Of a stretch of DNA of 64,000 bases, positions 19,106 through 31,439 are shown piece after piece (within the stretch, counting starts at the first letter, position 1; each line of letters starts with the position of its first letter). The DNA comes from Rotaria sordida. Its lineage: Eukaryota > Rotifera > Eurotatoria > Philodinida > Philodinidae. The notes below the pieces were generated by a model, which had not been told where the DNA came from, made no database searches, and worked only from the letters and a program-made list of their open reading frames with translations. The translations under genes and the position numbers were made by a program. The DNA is taken from assembly GCA_905250125.1 (NCBI GenBank), contig CAJNOL010000845.1, positions 1-64,000 of the forward strand, read 5' to 3'.

Positions 19106-21198
19106 CTATGTGTTCGCTTTTACATGTCCTTCTGATTTTTTTAACTTGTTTTCAACTCTTTGGATATCATCATTTAACTTAGTCATATTGGTATGATGAG
19201 CCGGCAAAGATGTTTGGTAGATTATCGAGGCCTTCTGTAACCATTTCAATGTTTTTTTCAATTCGTTCTTGTGTTCATATATGAGACCTATGTTCTTGTA
19301 GGTCATTGCAATCATTGGATGTTGATTAGGAAGTGACTTCAAGCTGATTTCAAGTGATCGATTGTAATGCTCCAATGCGAGATCATAATGACCGAGACAT
19401 CCATGAACAATGCCAATATTGTTATACGATGCACCCAAATCAGGATGATTTGTTGGCAGATGCTTCTTCCTAATAGAAAATGATTTTTCATAGAAGTCAA
19501 GCGCTTCTTCATACTTCTTCTCTTCGTAGTGAATAATCCCAATGTTGTTATAAAACGAAGCCATAATCGGATGATTCTCATCATGTGCTTGTTTGAAGAG
19601 TGACACAGCTCGATTATACGATTCGAGTGCTAGACGATGATTACCTTTATTTCGATGAACATTACCGATGCTGTTGTATGTGATACCAATTCGTACATGA
19701 TTGGATAAGCGAGTTTTTACACGAACATCGAGTGATTTCTGATACCATTCGAGACTTTTATCATAGTCACTTTTCATATTGGCAACCATACCGAGATTAT
19801 GATACAATGCGCTTAGAGAGTGATCGTTCGATGGAAGTTCGTTCAACAATCGATGATAGTACTTTTCGGCCACATCGAATTTTCCCAATCTATATACTAA
19901 ATAACCAAGTGAGAGAAGATTCGTTTCCTCTACGTCGTATTTGTTCTTTATGCGATCAAAGAGTTGTTTGAGATCATTGTCATGATCATTGCACAATGTC
20001 ATTTGAATGATTGAAATTGTTCCATCAACTGATGATTGTTCATGACAAATCTGATTCAAGCGAAAGATCGAACCGAGCATGAAGAGTACTTCTGAGTCAT
20101 CTTCACGATCGCTGAGTCCAGCAACTTTTGCAAAAGGTCTATTATTGTTGATCATGCTTCGAAGTATGCGAGGATCAGCATCGATTTCGAATAGTACTGG
20201 TACTAGATCATTAGACACCGTAGAACTAATGTTATACTCGAGGAATCTTAATGCAGCATGACGGTTCATTGTTGTCGATAAAAATGAATTCATTGAAATA
20301 AAGCTTCCCTTCGATTTATGTAATTGTTTCATTGTTTCTTTCGATATCATCTGTCCTCGATATACTTGAATTCGTTCGTGATATTGATGTGCACGTAACT
20401 GTTCGAAGATGTCTTGAATAAAAGTATGAAAACGAAACAATACGTCCACGTTTTGTAAATGTAACGCTTTGTTTAACATGCGGTAAACAAACGACTCGCG
20501 CGTAAACCACCAAATAGCCTTCGAAGATTGATATTCAATATCGAATTCATTCACTAGCTTCATTTCCGATTTATTGCCTTTGTATTCCTTCTTGCATAAT
20601 TCAATTAATTCACGTTTATCTTGTGCACTCGGCTTCATTCGGATCAGAACATCGATCAGCAATTGAGAATGCAGAAATTGCCCGTTCAAGTCTGTTGAAG
20701 ATCGGTCCAAAAAATTCAATGCCAATGGTTCTTCAATTCGAACTGGATACTTTTGACCCATCCGGATTGTATTGATCAATTCATCCAGTTTTTTGCAAAC
20801 AGGTTTAATCTACAGTAAGCTAACAATGCATGGAATAGTCGAAAATAGAGATATGTACGTACTTTGCTGAATGGCCGATCCCATTGCTCATTCGCTTTTT
20901 TGTTAAAGCAGTAGGTATAAACTGTAAATACCTGTTGTAATTTCTGTATTTCGGGCATTACGATACGATCTAATCGACCATTTACAATCAAGATTGTAAG
21001 ATCACCTTGAGAAATATAACGGACACGAGCTATAAACTCTTCAGGGCCGATCAATGTTCGTAGTTTGTTAATGATATTTTGTAATTTTTTTTGAGTCACC
21101 AAATTTTCTTCATAGTTCACTGAAGCATTCAAACAAAATATGCTGTATATTTCTCGATTGTTATCATCGTTATTTGTGTGTGGCATAATTGATGCCAT
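19106..21198 (-). CDS. ADP-ribosyltransferase-TPR protein, intact
   Basis: Two exons: 20863-21198 and 19106-20809. The 53-bp GT-AG intron is phase 0 (Ser-Lys | Ile-Lys). 679 residues, ATG at 21198, stop TAG. Residues 1-112 and a few more form the shared N-terminal domain (IYSIFCLNASV...VYTYCFNKKANEQWD). About 130-250 is the helical linker. The ART domain carries YRGQ (Arg263), FLSTT (Ser290) and D-S-E (350-352), so the first acid of the usual ExE pair is Asp. Residues 410-670 hold six or so kinesin-light-chain-type TPRs with NHPxxxxSYNNIG spacing, much more diverged from one another than in the 4.3-kb paralogue. Likely role: NAD-dependent ADP-ribosylation of a partner recruited by the TPRs. 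The Glu to Asp change may shift activity from arginine transfer to NAD hydrolysis or another acceptor (inference). Confidence 0.85.
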
Positions 21199-21199
21199 T

Positions 21200-24100
21200 T
21201 TTGTTTTGTTTATATGTATATACGTGTGCGTACGTGTGTTTTGATATTCTTCTCTTACGTTAGCAATTCGAATGATCTTGTTTGGTAATATGACGTGCTT
21301 TTATGCATAACAATCGAGTATGAAAAAAAACTCGCTCTCTCTTTGTTTCGTCATCTCTGTCGTAGCTATTAAAAAGTTCTTATTTTTCGGTTTCACTTCA
21401 AGGTCACAGACAAGGAGAAAAAAAAACCTTATTCTCGCCCATTATCATTTGCTTTCTATTTCAACAATTCATATTTACCATCTTGAAAGCGAAGTGAATA
21501 CTATTACACAGAAAAAAAAAAGTTTTATTGTGATTCATTTGAAGTATCATATATTCATCGTCTAGAGATTATTTTGTCTGTCGATAACTACATACACTTT
21601 GCATGCTTCGTCCTTGTTTTTAAACTTCTATCAATAAAACTTATCTCTCGCCGCTTATTGAAACTATCTTTTCTACATTGCGTCGAACACGTTTATTTGT
21701 ACGATGTTGCTTTCTTTCGAACGCCAATGACAATGACGCAATAAAGGCTTCATTCTTTCTGCACAGATATCTAAGTGTGGAATATAATCAGAGAGATTGA
21801 AGATTTTTCACTTGACCTTCTCTCCAGATCCTTACGTCCTCTTCAAAAACAGCCACTTTTCGTCAAAAAAAAAACAATTAATATTAACATAAATGCATTG
21901 GAAGATAGGTCAAGATCTAATCTTTCATAAATGATATCATTTTTTTATTCACCATCTCGTTTTCTGCCAAAATTCTCTGTGAGCTTTCATTCTATATATT
22001 TAGTTTTTTTTTCCTTTGAAAGAGTATGACACGCTTTTGATTTAAGCTCCGTTAATATTATATAAAAGAGTACTTATATAATTAGAGCGCTATTTTTTGC
22101 GAGTTTTTTCGAGACCTTGAACTTTTCTTCCCTTAAGAAGTAAGAAATTAAAAACAAAGGCTCTCTCCTGCTCTGTATCCTGACATGCTCTTTTAGAGAA
22201 AAAAAAAATTCATAAAATAAAGGTCCGCAAAGAATTTTGAGTTACTAAATAATCTATTTTTTATCCTTGTTCGTTGAATATCCTTGAAAACATCATGCTA
22301 TAACGCTGAAAATTTTATCATAGTCTCTCCACTATAGTCCTCATATATGATGAAGATTTCATGCGATTTAAATGTACCTGACTCAAGATCAATTGTTGAG
22401 GATGGGCTTAAATGAATTTTAGTGAAGTCGAAATTAGATTCGCTATGTGACAGTACTATTTTCCGCAGGGATCATCGAATAGAAATTCTCGTCTTCCGCA
22501 GATAGGAGAGTGCGAGCGTGCGACGATGGCAGCTTTCTTGTCACAAACACACACAATCGCAGCTGATTCTTCGGCTTTCGCATAAATTCGGATGCTATAC
22601 ATTTAGGCTGGTGGATGGGGGTAGGAGGAAGTCGAGGTGTAAGAAAACTTTTTGAGAGCTGAAAAGGGGTATAAACATTTTTCTAAAAGTGGAGGTGCTG
22701 AATTTTCTTTTTTCATTTTTCACTCTGAATTTTTAATAAACAATACGATTTTAGCTGGAAAAAACTGGAAGTTTTCTTAAATTGGGAAGATGCGCAACAC
22801 TCCCATCCCTGTCTCGGATCCTCATGGCCACATCCCTACTGAGATTCACACTTTGTTTTCTATTTGTCATTGCTCTTAACTATTTAATTTCCGCCAGTTT
22901 TCATTTTCTTTTTAACGTATAATGCTAATATGGCTGTGTAAGCGATAACAAAGCTCTCATCTTAACTCGCATTTCCGCGCACATCCACAATCTTTTTACA
23001 TGTAGATGCACTCACGGTAGTAACTTATGGAGTTTCAACAGCAGGATGAAGCTGTCAGCAGCACGAATATGAAGTGGATATTCACCAATATTTGTTGAAG
23101 ACTGCATTTTTTGTTGTCATTATTGCTAAGATGTTTTACATACAAGAACACTCACGAATATGTGTTGATCTCGCGTCAACAATAAAGTGAAAATGTCTGT
23201 AAAACGAATACTGTATCGGCAGACAAGGACACTAATTTAAACGTTCGTAACTTTGAGCTTGATAGTATGAGTCGAGACGAGGACTTACCAACTTGATGAT
23301 ATACCAACGAAACGAGAAAAAGAGTCAGTAATTCGCGGTACTCGAATTATGCATATTCTTCTTACAGGATAGACGCATTAACATAACACCAGAAGAGGCA
23401 TGTCATCTGCGAACAACGGATGTGCAGCAAAGCAAAGTGCACTTCACAATGAATATTGTTAGAACATCATAAAACACAAATTTGCATCTGTGCTTTTTCT
23501 TTGAGTACGATTGTATGCCTTTGCATATACGCGCACATCCAAATCTACGTACAGATATTCGGAAACATCAATTCCTCTTAAATAAATCAGATGTCTCGAA
23601 GAGTATTTTTGGGAGACCCTACGACATCAAGTCGAGCCGGCGCTTTTGGTTTTTTCTTAGGTTATATTCTTTCTAGGGACACAGATGAACATTCACTTTT
23701 ATTTATGTATGCCTACGCATAACAGCCTTATTCAGGAACTTCAACAGACAGTGAAAAACACTCATCAACAGTATTCTAGCAAGAGAAAAATATATATATA
23801 TTCACTAAAACGCTATACGAAGCCATTAAGAAGCCGATTCAGTGCTGTGCTTTTTGTATTCTGTTTGGAGATATCCTGTTTCACAGGCAAGATTACCTAT
23901 GGACACACATTGAGATTCGTCAAGTGTTACGAATAGTCAGAGACACCAACCGAAGGTCATAGACATCGTGTGAGTAGCAACATGAAATTAATTTCGAAAC
24001 AAATATTTTAGGGATACATAAGGACACTGATTCGTGGTGCGTTTAATATTAAACTGGAATATATTGACAATATCTTCTACAGCGGAATCACTAGTTATGC
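21200..24100. other. Gene-poor region with a GC-richer part
   Basis: No gene recognised. 22440-22640 and 22980-23700 are richer in G+C than the surrounding DNA and contain many CACATCC/GATGCACTCAC strings related to the CA-rich hairpin arms. The short frames are not protein-like. Confidence 0.4.
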
Positions 24101-24104
24101 CAAC

Positions 24105-24360
24105 TTACCCTTCGATCGTGAGATCATAATGACTGAGACAATCATGAATGATGTCAATATTGTTGTAAGACTCGCTCAAATCAAGATGAGCGACTAACAG
24201 ATACTTATTTTGAATAGCAAGTGATTTCTCATAGAAGTCAAGTCCTTTCAACTATTTGTTCTGTTCCTGATAGATGAGGTTGATGTTTTTGTCGAATCTA
24301 GCGATCTTCACATGATTTTCATGGTGTGCTTGTTTGAAGCGTGAGGATACGGGTATGATG
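24105..24360 (-). pseudogene. Decayed TPR fragment of an ART-TPR gene
   Basis: The plus-strand text matches the TPR-coding part of the 19.1-kb gene around 19375-19600 in order: GAGATCATAATGACTGAGAC, AATATTGTTGTAAGACTCGC, TCATAGAAGTCAAG, GGTGTGCTTGTTTGAAG. The matching reading is on the minus strand. About 250 bp with scattered changes and no long open frame: a fragmentary paralogue. Confidence 0.65.
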
Positions 24361-24550
24361 ATATGGTTTGTGTGAGCATAAAGCGAAGATATTCATCTAC
24401 ACCTATCTACACTCAACCTTATTTCAAAGTCCTCAGTTATTTAAAGTTTCTTTTTGTCAGTTGAAATTCTTTTTTCTTTTCTTTCGATGTCTAATGTTTA
24501 TTTTAAAAAAAAACATACTAAGACTATGTTCAATACAAAAAAAAGAAAGC

Positions 24551-26056
24551 TTAATCATTAAGATTAAGACTTTGATCAGTCTGTTGAACAAGAAAGTTGA
24601 TTTTATCGTTGAAAAATTGCACAAAGTCTGTTCTATATAGAAATTCAGTAGCAGCAAATAAACATCTTATAAGATCAGAACAATACATAATAGCTTGTGC
24701 ATAATTATATTTGTACAATAAATATCTCCATAATAAATCAATATATTTATCTTGAATATTTAGAATTTGTTTAATATTTGATAAATTCATTGAAGGTATA
24801 TTTGAATAAGTTGTATAATTAATAGTTGAAAAACAAACAATGGCAAGAAGTAATTTTATTATGACTATATCAAACCGAATTCTCTCTACTATACGTTTAA
24901 CAGTAGGCACTACAGTTGGATGAGTAATAAGCGCAACAGTAACATAAAAAGCAGGGATATTCAATAATCCAGTCATATAATGCATAAAATTTGTCGAAAT
25001 ATCTGCTGTATGTTTCATTGTACTAATGAGTAAAGTAGAACGATTATCAATAGATAATGAAAGAAAATCTTGATTATTTTTATCTCCTTTCATTGCAACC
25101 TGGAAATATTTGATCAATGCTTCATTTTTAAAACGTGATTTAAGAGGTAAATTATTTTGTTCATTCATCAAACATAAACCTAATGATAATTCACTATGTT
25201 CATCATAGCAATGAGATAGATTTGAGAGAAGATTCCATTGATCGACAGTTAATGTTGATTGATCTGATCGTAAAAGATTTAAACTTGAAAACTAAATATA
25301 AATAGAAAATAAATAATTTATGAAAACTTTAATAACAAAAAAAAAAAGATTTCTGCTACGACCTGCATCTTCTCTACATCCAGTCATAAAATTTTTCATC
25401 GCTATTTTGTATAATTGTTGATGTTTTCTTCTGCTCTTGTTTTCATTTCGTTCTATTCAATCATCTTTTCCTATCCTTGTTCAATATCATCTATGGAAAT
25501 TTCCATTTATGTTCACTGTATTCAGTTTTTTTTTTCTATTTATCGAATGATGTTTTTTTCTACAAAGAAAAAATAACAAAAATTAAGAATAGTCTCACCT
25601 ATTCAGGTTGATTTTTTTCTACATATAATAGTACTTGTAGTTTCTGTTGGATTGACTGTTTCAGTTTTTTTTTTTCTTTATTGTACCCCTTTTCGAATAA
25701 GATGGTCGAATCATCTCAATTTGCATTCCACTTGTAAAACATTTACGAAGTCGACAAGAAGAACATACATGACGATTATTTATATTTATTTCACAATCAT
25801 CATCACTATCGCATTTAAATGCATCCTTAACAAAAAAAAACCCAACAAACAATGAATATAATGAAAATAAAATTGATTATTTTCAATTGACCTGTCCTAG
25901 TTGAGCATTTCGTTTAAAAAACATTCTACATGGATTACATGATTTAACACCATAAAATGAATATATAGCTGAATGTCCACAAATTTGACATACACTTGAT
26001 GCTGTTGTTGACTGTTGCTTTTTACTGATGAATTTATTCGACGATGGTTCTTCCAT
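24551..26056 (-). CDS. Nuclear hormone receptor (DBD plus LBD)
   Basis: Ligand-type transcription factor. Exon 25892-26056 (ATG at 26056) encodes finger 1 with zinc ligands C23, C26, C40, C43 (C-x2-C-x13-C-x2-C). Exon 25687-25825 encodes finger 2 with C60, C66, C76, C79 (C-x5-C-x9-C-x2-C) and the typical CRLRKCFTSGM. Exon 24551-25291 encodes about 246 residues of helical ligand-binding domain (FSSLNLLRSDQ...). The P-box reads CNPCRMFFKR instead of the common CEGCKGFFRR, so its DNA half-site preference is hard to predict. Exon 2 ends in phase 1 but the LBD exon opens in phase 0. A hinge exon of length 2 mod 3 must therefore lie in 25292-25686, or a boundary is off; a KLKQSIQQKLQVLLYVEKNQ-like open stretch near 25600-25665 is a candidate. 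Confidence 0.78.
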
Positions 26057-26059
26057 AAT

Positions 26060-28245
26060 TAATATATGTTTTAAATTGATTTCAATCTAAAAAAAATGAA
26101 TGGAAAATATTGAAATGATAATGTTTAACAAATATTTTGTTTGAAAGAAAAATAATGAAAATGATTAAGAAATATTTGGATCATGACGATTATTCACTAG
26201 ATACGAGCTCTACACATTCTTTTCTAACTACAAGAAATATTTATATACATAATATTCGAGGAATACCTACAATAGAAAAGAGAAAAAACGAAAAAAAAAT
26301 GAAACAAAACAGACTCTTTTTCTTTCCTTCGTCAATAACGAACGTAGCAGCGTGAAGAAATATGTGTCTTATAATAGTCGGGGTTAAAAGAACACCTTCC
26401 AGTACAAAAATAGAGAAAACAGCAATCTGACCTTGTTACTCCCTTCACATATACTAAGAAGAAGACGATTTTCTTTACTTTATCTTAAGTTAAATTGAAA
26501 TTTTTTTCGAATGTTAATACTTACGATTGCATTGTGTTTATCCTAATGTCGATTGAAAATTGAAAAGAAAAAATTTTCTATATAAATATCAAGCATCTTC
26601 AACACTCGCTGAATATTCATAATTTGATATTATTTCATATCGTTCTTGTGAAACAATTTTTCAATACAATATTATTTTCTTTTATAAAATCTATCAAAAT
26701 TTGTTTTTTTGTTATTGTGAAATTCTAGTTTACACTTCAATAAGAATTCATGCAAAATATTTTCTTTCTCAAATTCATCTTTAAAATAATTAGCATTGAT
26801 TCAATAGTCAATTATTCTTCTTCAAAATTTGTACGATATACAACATGAAAAAAAAATTAAATGTTCTCTTCGTTGCTTGGTCATGTAATAGTTTTCGAGA
26901 ACATGTGTTTAGGATATGTTTGCCAGTGATTTTAATGCAAAATTAAGATTTTACTAGAGTATAACTCTCGTAGAGACAAAAGACAAGATGTTATGAAGCA
27001 ATTCATGTTGTCCTCAGTCTTCTTTTCTTGTTTTGTCTTTGTATTCAAGATTTTTAAACATTCAATAATGCTTTTGAAATCTCAAAAAAAAAAAAATGAA
27101 GATTTTCCTCAGAATAACCATGATTTTTTCGAGTATTAATGATGGTGTGAATGTGAGTGTGACCAATAAGAGGAACATGAACAAAGGTATTCTTTTCTAA
27201 AGTCCAAATATTCCAAACTACAAATATCGTTCGATAAAGATTTCAATCATGCGAATTAAAAGAAAGAAGTCATAGTGTACCCTTCGGAAAATTGTTAAAA
27301 TGGACTTTTTAGTGCTACAATAAAAATATTCGTCATTGCTGTGAAGTTTTATCTAAGAAATGTGAAGATGTAATGATACTAACAGATATTTTCAATCGAC
27401 TTTTTATTCATTTCGATCCGTTCATAAGAAAAATTATTATTGTCAAATTTACAAAACGGCAAATACATTCAAAGACATAAACGACTAAATTGCAATTATT
27501 GAATGAAGATAATGAAATATTATATAATCTATTGCTCCAAAAATGAGTCGATACATTTGATACCATGATATCAAGTCGTACATGACCTTGAAAGTTTCTC
27601 TCTCTTTTCATGTTTTACATTGAAAAATATTGTAACAGAAAAAAAAATAAAAAACATCAAAAGGATTTTAAAAAGTAAGAAATGCAAAGAAACGAGTTTT
27701 TAAAAAAAATATTGAACCAACAACTACAGTTGTACATTACATTTACTGTGATCGGAAATCAAGTACTTGTAACAATTCTCAGCTTATAGTCAATAATCGG
27801 AGTTTAAAAAAAAGCTTCTAATTCATTGTAACTTTCGCTATAACTCATGAATTTGTCAGAAATTAATAAAAGGCTATTTCTCATTTAGGAGTATGAAATT
27901 AAGTTTAAGCGAAATAAAATTGTTCTAAATTTTCTGTTGATCTAAAGTTGACAATTTTATTAGTTTTCTATAAAGCGAGTAGCGTTGACAGTTAGCTTTT
28001 AAATATTCGACTAATGAAAGTACATTATGGAAAATAAATCGTTCTAAAATATTTTTACAAAAAAATGACTACAATCTACAAAGGACGTAAATTGTTGATC
28101 AGAGAAAATATTTAAACATGAGTTTTTGTTCAATACAGGTTTTTTTCTTTATCTTAAAGGATAAAATGAAATAGATAAAGAACATTAACTTTTAACCAAA
28201 GAAGTTTTTGATTGATGGTACATTTGAGATGAGATTTAGAAAGTT
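26060..28245. other. AT-rich spacer
   Basis: No gene recognised. A short GGTGTGAATGTGAGTGTGACC string at about 27146 belongs to the GT-rich class. Confidence 0.45.
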
Positions 28246-28246
28246 G

Positions 28247-29209
28247 TATACGGTTGGAAAAAATATTATTCCAGGGGGGGTAATGCTATAATTTCAAATA
28301 GAAGATATAATGAATTTTATATCAAATAAAAGCTCGTCAAAAATGGGGTTTATTGATACTAAATAGTGAGGCTTGTAAAAACTTTCTAATGTCAAACTTA
28401 CGAAGTTTTCAGAAATTTTATATTTTTTTGGGATGGAAAATCAAGGTGCCACTGATTCAAAAATGAAGTCAATTTTTTTCTTGAATATTTTTACATGGTT
28501 TGATAGACCTCGTTGAGCTCTACAAAACTGTGCATGTTAAAAATTTTTTGAGGCATCTTTTTGAGATAAAAAGTTCAAAAAACTACTCGGGAAACCTCAA
28601 AAACATTTAAAAACTCTTTTTTTTTTTCAGATTGAAGAAACACGCTCAATTTTTCAATAAAAGTAGCTTTTTTCGTTGTTTTTACTACCTCAGACGTCTC
28701 GAAATATACTTGTTCGATGCAGTGTGAAAAGCTGCGTCTAATGAGTATGATTCGAAACGCTTGACGGAGTAAAAACAATGAAAAAAGCTACTTTTATTGA
28801 AAAAGTAAGTGTTGTTCTTCCACATGAAAAATATGAATTTTTTTCATGTTTTCTAAGATTTTCCAAATAGTTTTTTGAATTTTTTATCGCAAAAAAAGTG
28901 TCTTAAAAATTTTTTAATGTATACAGTTTTATAAAGCTCGACGAGCTCTATCGAACCGTGTAAAAATATTCAAGAAAAACATTTTACTCCATTCTTGAAT
29001 CACTAGTACTTTAATTTTCCATCACAAAAAAAGTATAAAATTTCTGAAAATTTATTAAGCTCGACATTAAAAGGTTTTCATAACCCTCACTATTTAATAC
29101 CAATAAACCCCATTTTTAACGAGCTTTCATTTGATATAAAATTTATTATGTCTTCTATTTGAAATTATAGCGTTACCCCACCTGGAATAATATTTTTTCC
29201 AACCGTGTA
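28247..29209. mobile_element. Foldback/MITE with arms of about 480 bp
   Basis: Ends TACGGTTGGAAAAAATATTA / TAATATTTTTTCCAACCGTG are inverted, and similarity continues inwards through AATGGGGTTTATTGATAC, GGATGGAAAATCAAGG, TTTGAAAAGTTC-like blocks to the centre near 28730. TA lies at both ends, which would fit a Tc1/mariner-type target. No transposase frame. Overall arm identity is moderate, so it is an old copy. Confidence 0.7.
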
Positions 29210-29725
29210 CATGAAATAGAAAATAATATGATACTTTTTCTATAAATATTAATCATAAATTGTTATATGAGACATAATTATATGCATATAATAATTCGTC
29301 TTCAAACTAGTTTAAGTTTTAAATTAAATTATTATTATCGACCGAATGTAAGATGAGTTTTATACAAGAGAATTAAATATTTTGGATAGATATTGACTAG
29401 CTGATTTTCCAGATTGACGACTACGGACTTCGTAAATAGTCGTATTTTAGCAGTTTACATGATCCAGGATTACAATAGTAAATCGCCGTGATCGTATATG
29501 GAGAAATACGAAGCAAAACGGAGACTGTATACGGACTCCGTATATGACCGTGCTTGTTCGACTTTGATTATTTTATTTTTGTTATTGATAAAGTAATACT
29601 TATAATGTACGAGCAAGAGTCATCGGTTTGAGCTTGACTAAGAAGAATTTTAATCAAAGACAAAACGATATTTCAAAGAGGTTCTATCGTAATTTATATT
29701 AGTAATACAATATTTGGATTACCGG

Positions 29726-30052
29726 AACTTCGCCAATAAGACTCTCACCAATAGGACATTCACCATTAGCGAAAGTTCGGGGATATATTGGCAAAAATTC
29801 ATTGTAGCTTTGCCAATTGACGAAATTCTAGAGGATGCGCTAGCGAAAGTACAGTAGGCCTTCGTTAGCTGTCACAAAATAATTTAACACAGGATACATG
29901 TGAGAACTGAAGCTAATGGTATTAGAATAGATATATTATAGCTTACACTCATCAATGTAGTCAATTGGAACTTTTTAAATCTTTGTCTAATGCAGAATCA
30001 ACTTGGAAATATTCTAGGAGGTGTATTGATGAAAGTCTTATTGGCGAAATTT
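29726..30052. mobile_element. Short TIR element (CTTCGCCAATAAGACT ends)
   Basis: AACTTCGCCAATAAGACT is mirrored by AGTCTTATTGGCGAAATT about 310 bp away. In between are further ACCAATAGGA- and GCGAAAGT-type blocks. No coding potential. Confidence 0.5.
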
Positions 30053-30089
30053 GAAATTCCTCAATATTTATTGCGGATGTAAAGTGATT

Positions 30090-30133
30090 GGATGGATGTG
30101 TGTGCGTGAATAGAAGACGCTTATCAACATCCA
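30090..30133. repeat. GT-rich/CA-rich hairpin, copy i
   Basis: GGATGGATGTGTGTGCGTG, then a loop, then ATCAACATCCAT. Imperfect but in the same G-then-C order as the other members. Confidence 0.35.
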
Positions 30134-30139
30134 TATTGC

Positions 30140-31435
30140 AAAGTCATTTTTCTTTTGAACATCTCTTGTCTGTATTTTTGTATATAAATGCTCTTGCACG
30201 TCGACTACTATCAGCGCCAAAATATAATGAACTCGGATGTTTTTTAAATAACTTTTGATAGGAACAATATAAAAAAGACCTGAGCTTGTCACCATTCAAT
30301 AGAAAACACTAGAAGCCGCCAAAGTAAGTCGAAATCTGGTCGGCAAACAATTGACCAATCAAATGAGTTTTTGGCGAGTGTTTTGAAAATGAGATTCTGA
30401 AGTCATTTTCCATTGAATTTTGACTTGTAATATAGTATATCTGCAGGAAAAAGTCTTCTCCTTCGATCTGTACAAGCCCCAAATTCCTTGCACCTTCTGT
30501 TCAAGAGTTTTTCTGAGACCCTCAATTTCATCAACTTCAACTTGAAAATCTACAAAAGAGCTGCAGACATGGATTATTGACTACATGAAATCGAATGATG
30601 ATGTTTATTTCCAGTTTCAAAGTAACCTGTGACCACTATTTAAAGACTTTCAAATTTATTTATTTCTAACATCTTTAAGGTTTTTCCTTGATATGAATGC
30701 TGCTGCTGTCATTGTCTAAATAATATTTGGAACATACACATAATATAAAATCTTATCAACAAATAATAAATATCTAGAAATCGAAATTGCCTACATTTGA
30801 ACGAAACAATTTGAACGTTCTTCTGACAATGATCTAGGCTATGTAAATCTCTAATTAATGACATAACAAATAATTCAAAAGAAGAACAATGTACATATGA
30901 AACTTCGAGAAAAAGAGAAATAAATAAATATATCAAAACTTGTTCGACTAAAAGTTAAAAATGGTAAATCGATATACAAACATTATTACAATTTTGAAAA
31001 GAAAATCAACAAATACATATTTTTATTATCATTTCTTTTTGTTTTTGAATTGATCGTAATTATGTTAGTGTACAAATTCCTTAAAACGAAGATCTACGCC
31101 TTCATCCTCGCTAATGGTAAATCAAAGATATTAAAAATCTTCAAAATATTGTTTATAACTAACGATAACAGTTAATTATTCTTTTTATGATACAAATAAA
31201 ATGGACATAATATGGATTAATGGACTCAATCCAACTTCACGCGACCTATAGTAATGTATAAATATAAAATAGGAATGAGAAGAAAAATGAGTAATAGAAT
31301 TCTTTTATGATTGGTGAATTCTACTAGCAAATAAAAATCAATTGTCAAAAGATAAACAAAAAAAAAAAAAAAAGAACATTTATTATACAATCATTTTAAA
31401 CCTTCTTATAAGTTTTTTTCTTTTGTTGTCAATAT
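30140..31435. other. AT-rich spacer upstream of WAPL
   Basis: No gene recognised. The WAPL promoter should lie in its last few hundred bases, but no TATA or other clear motif stands out. Confidence 0.4.
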
Positions 31436-31439
31436 AATA

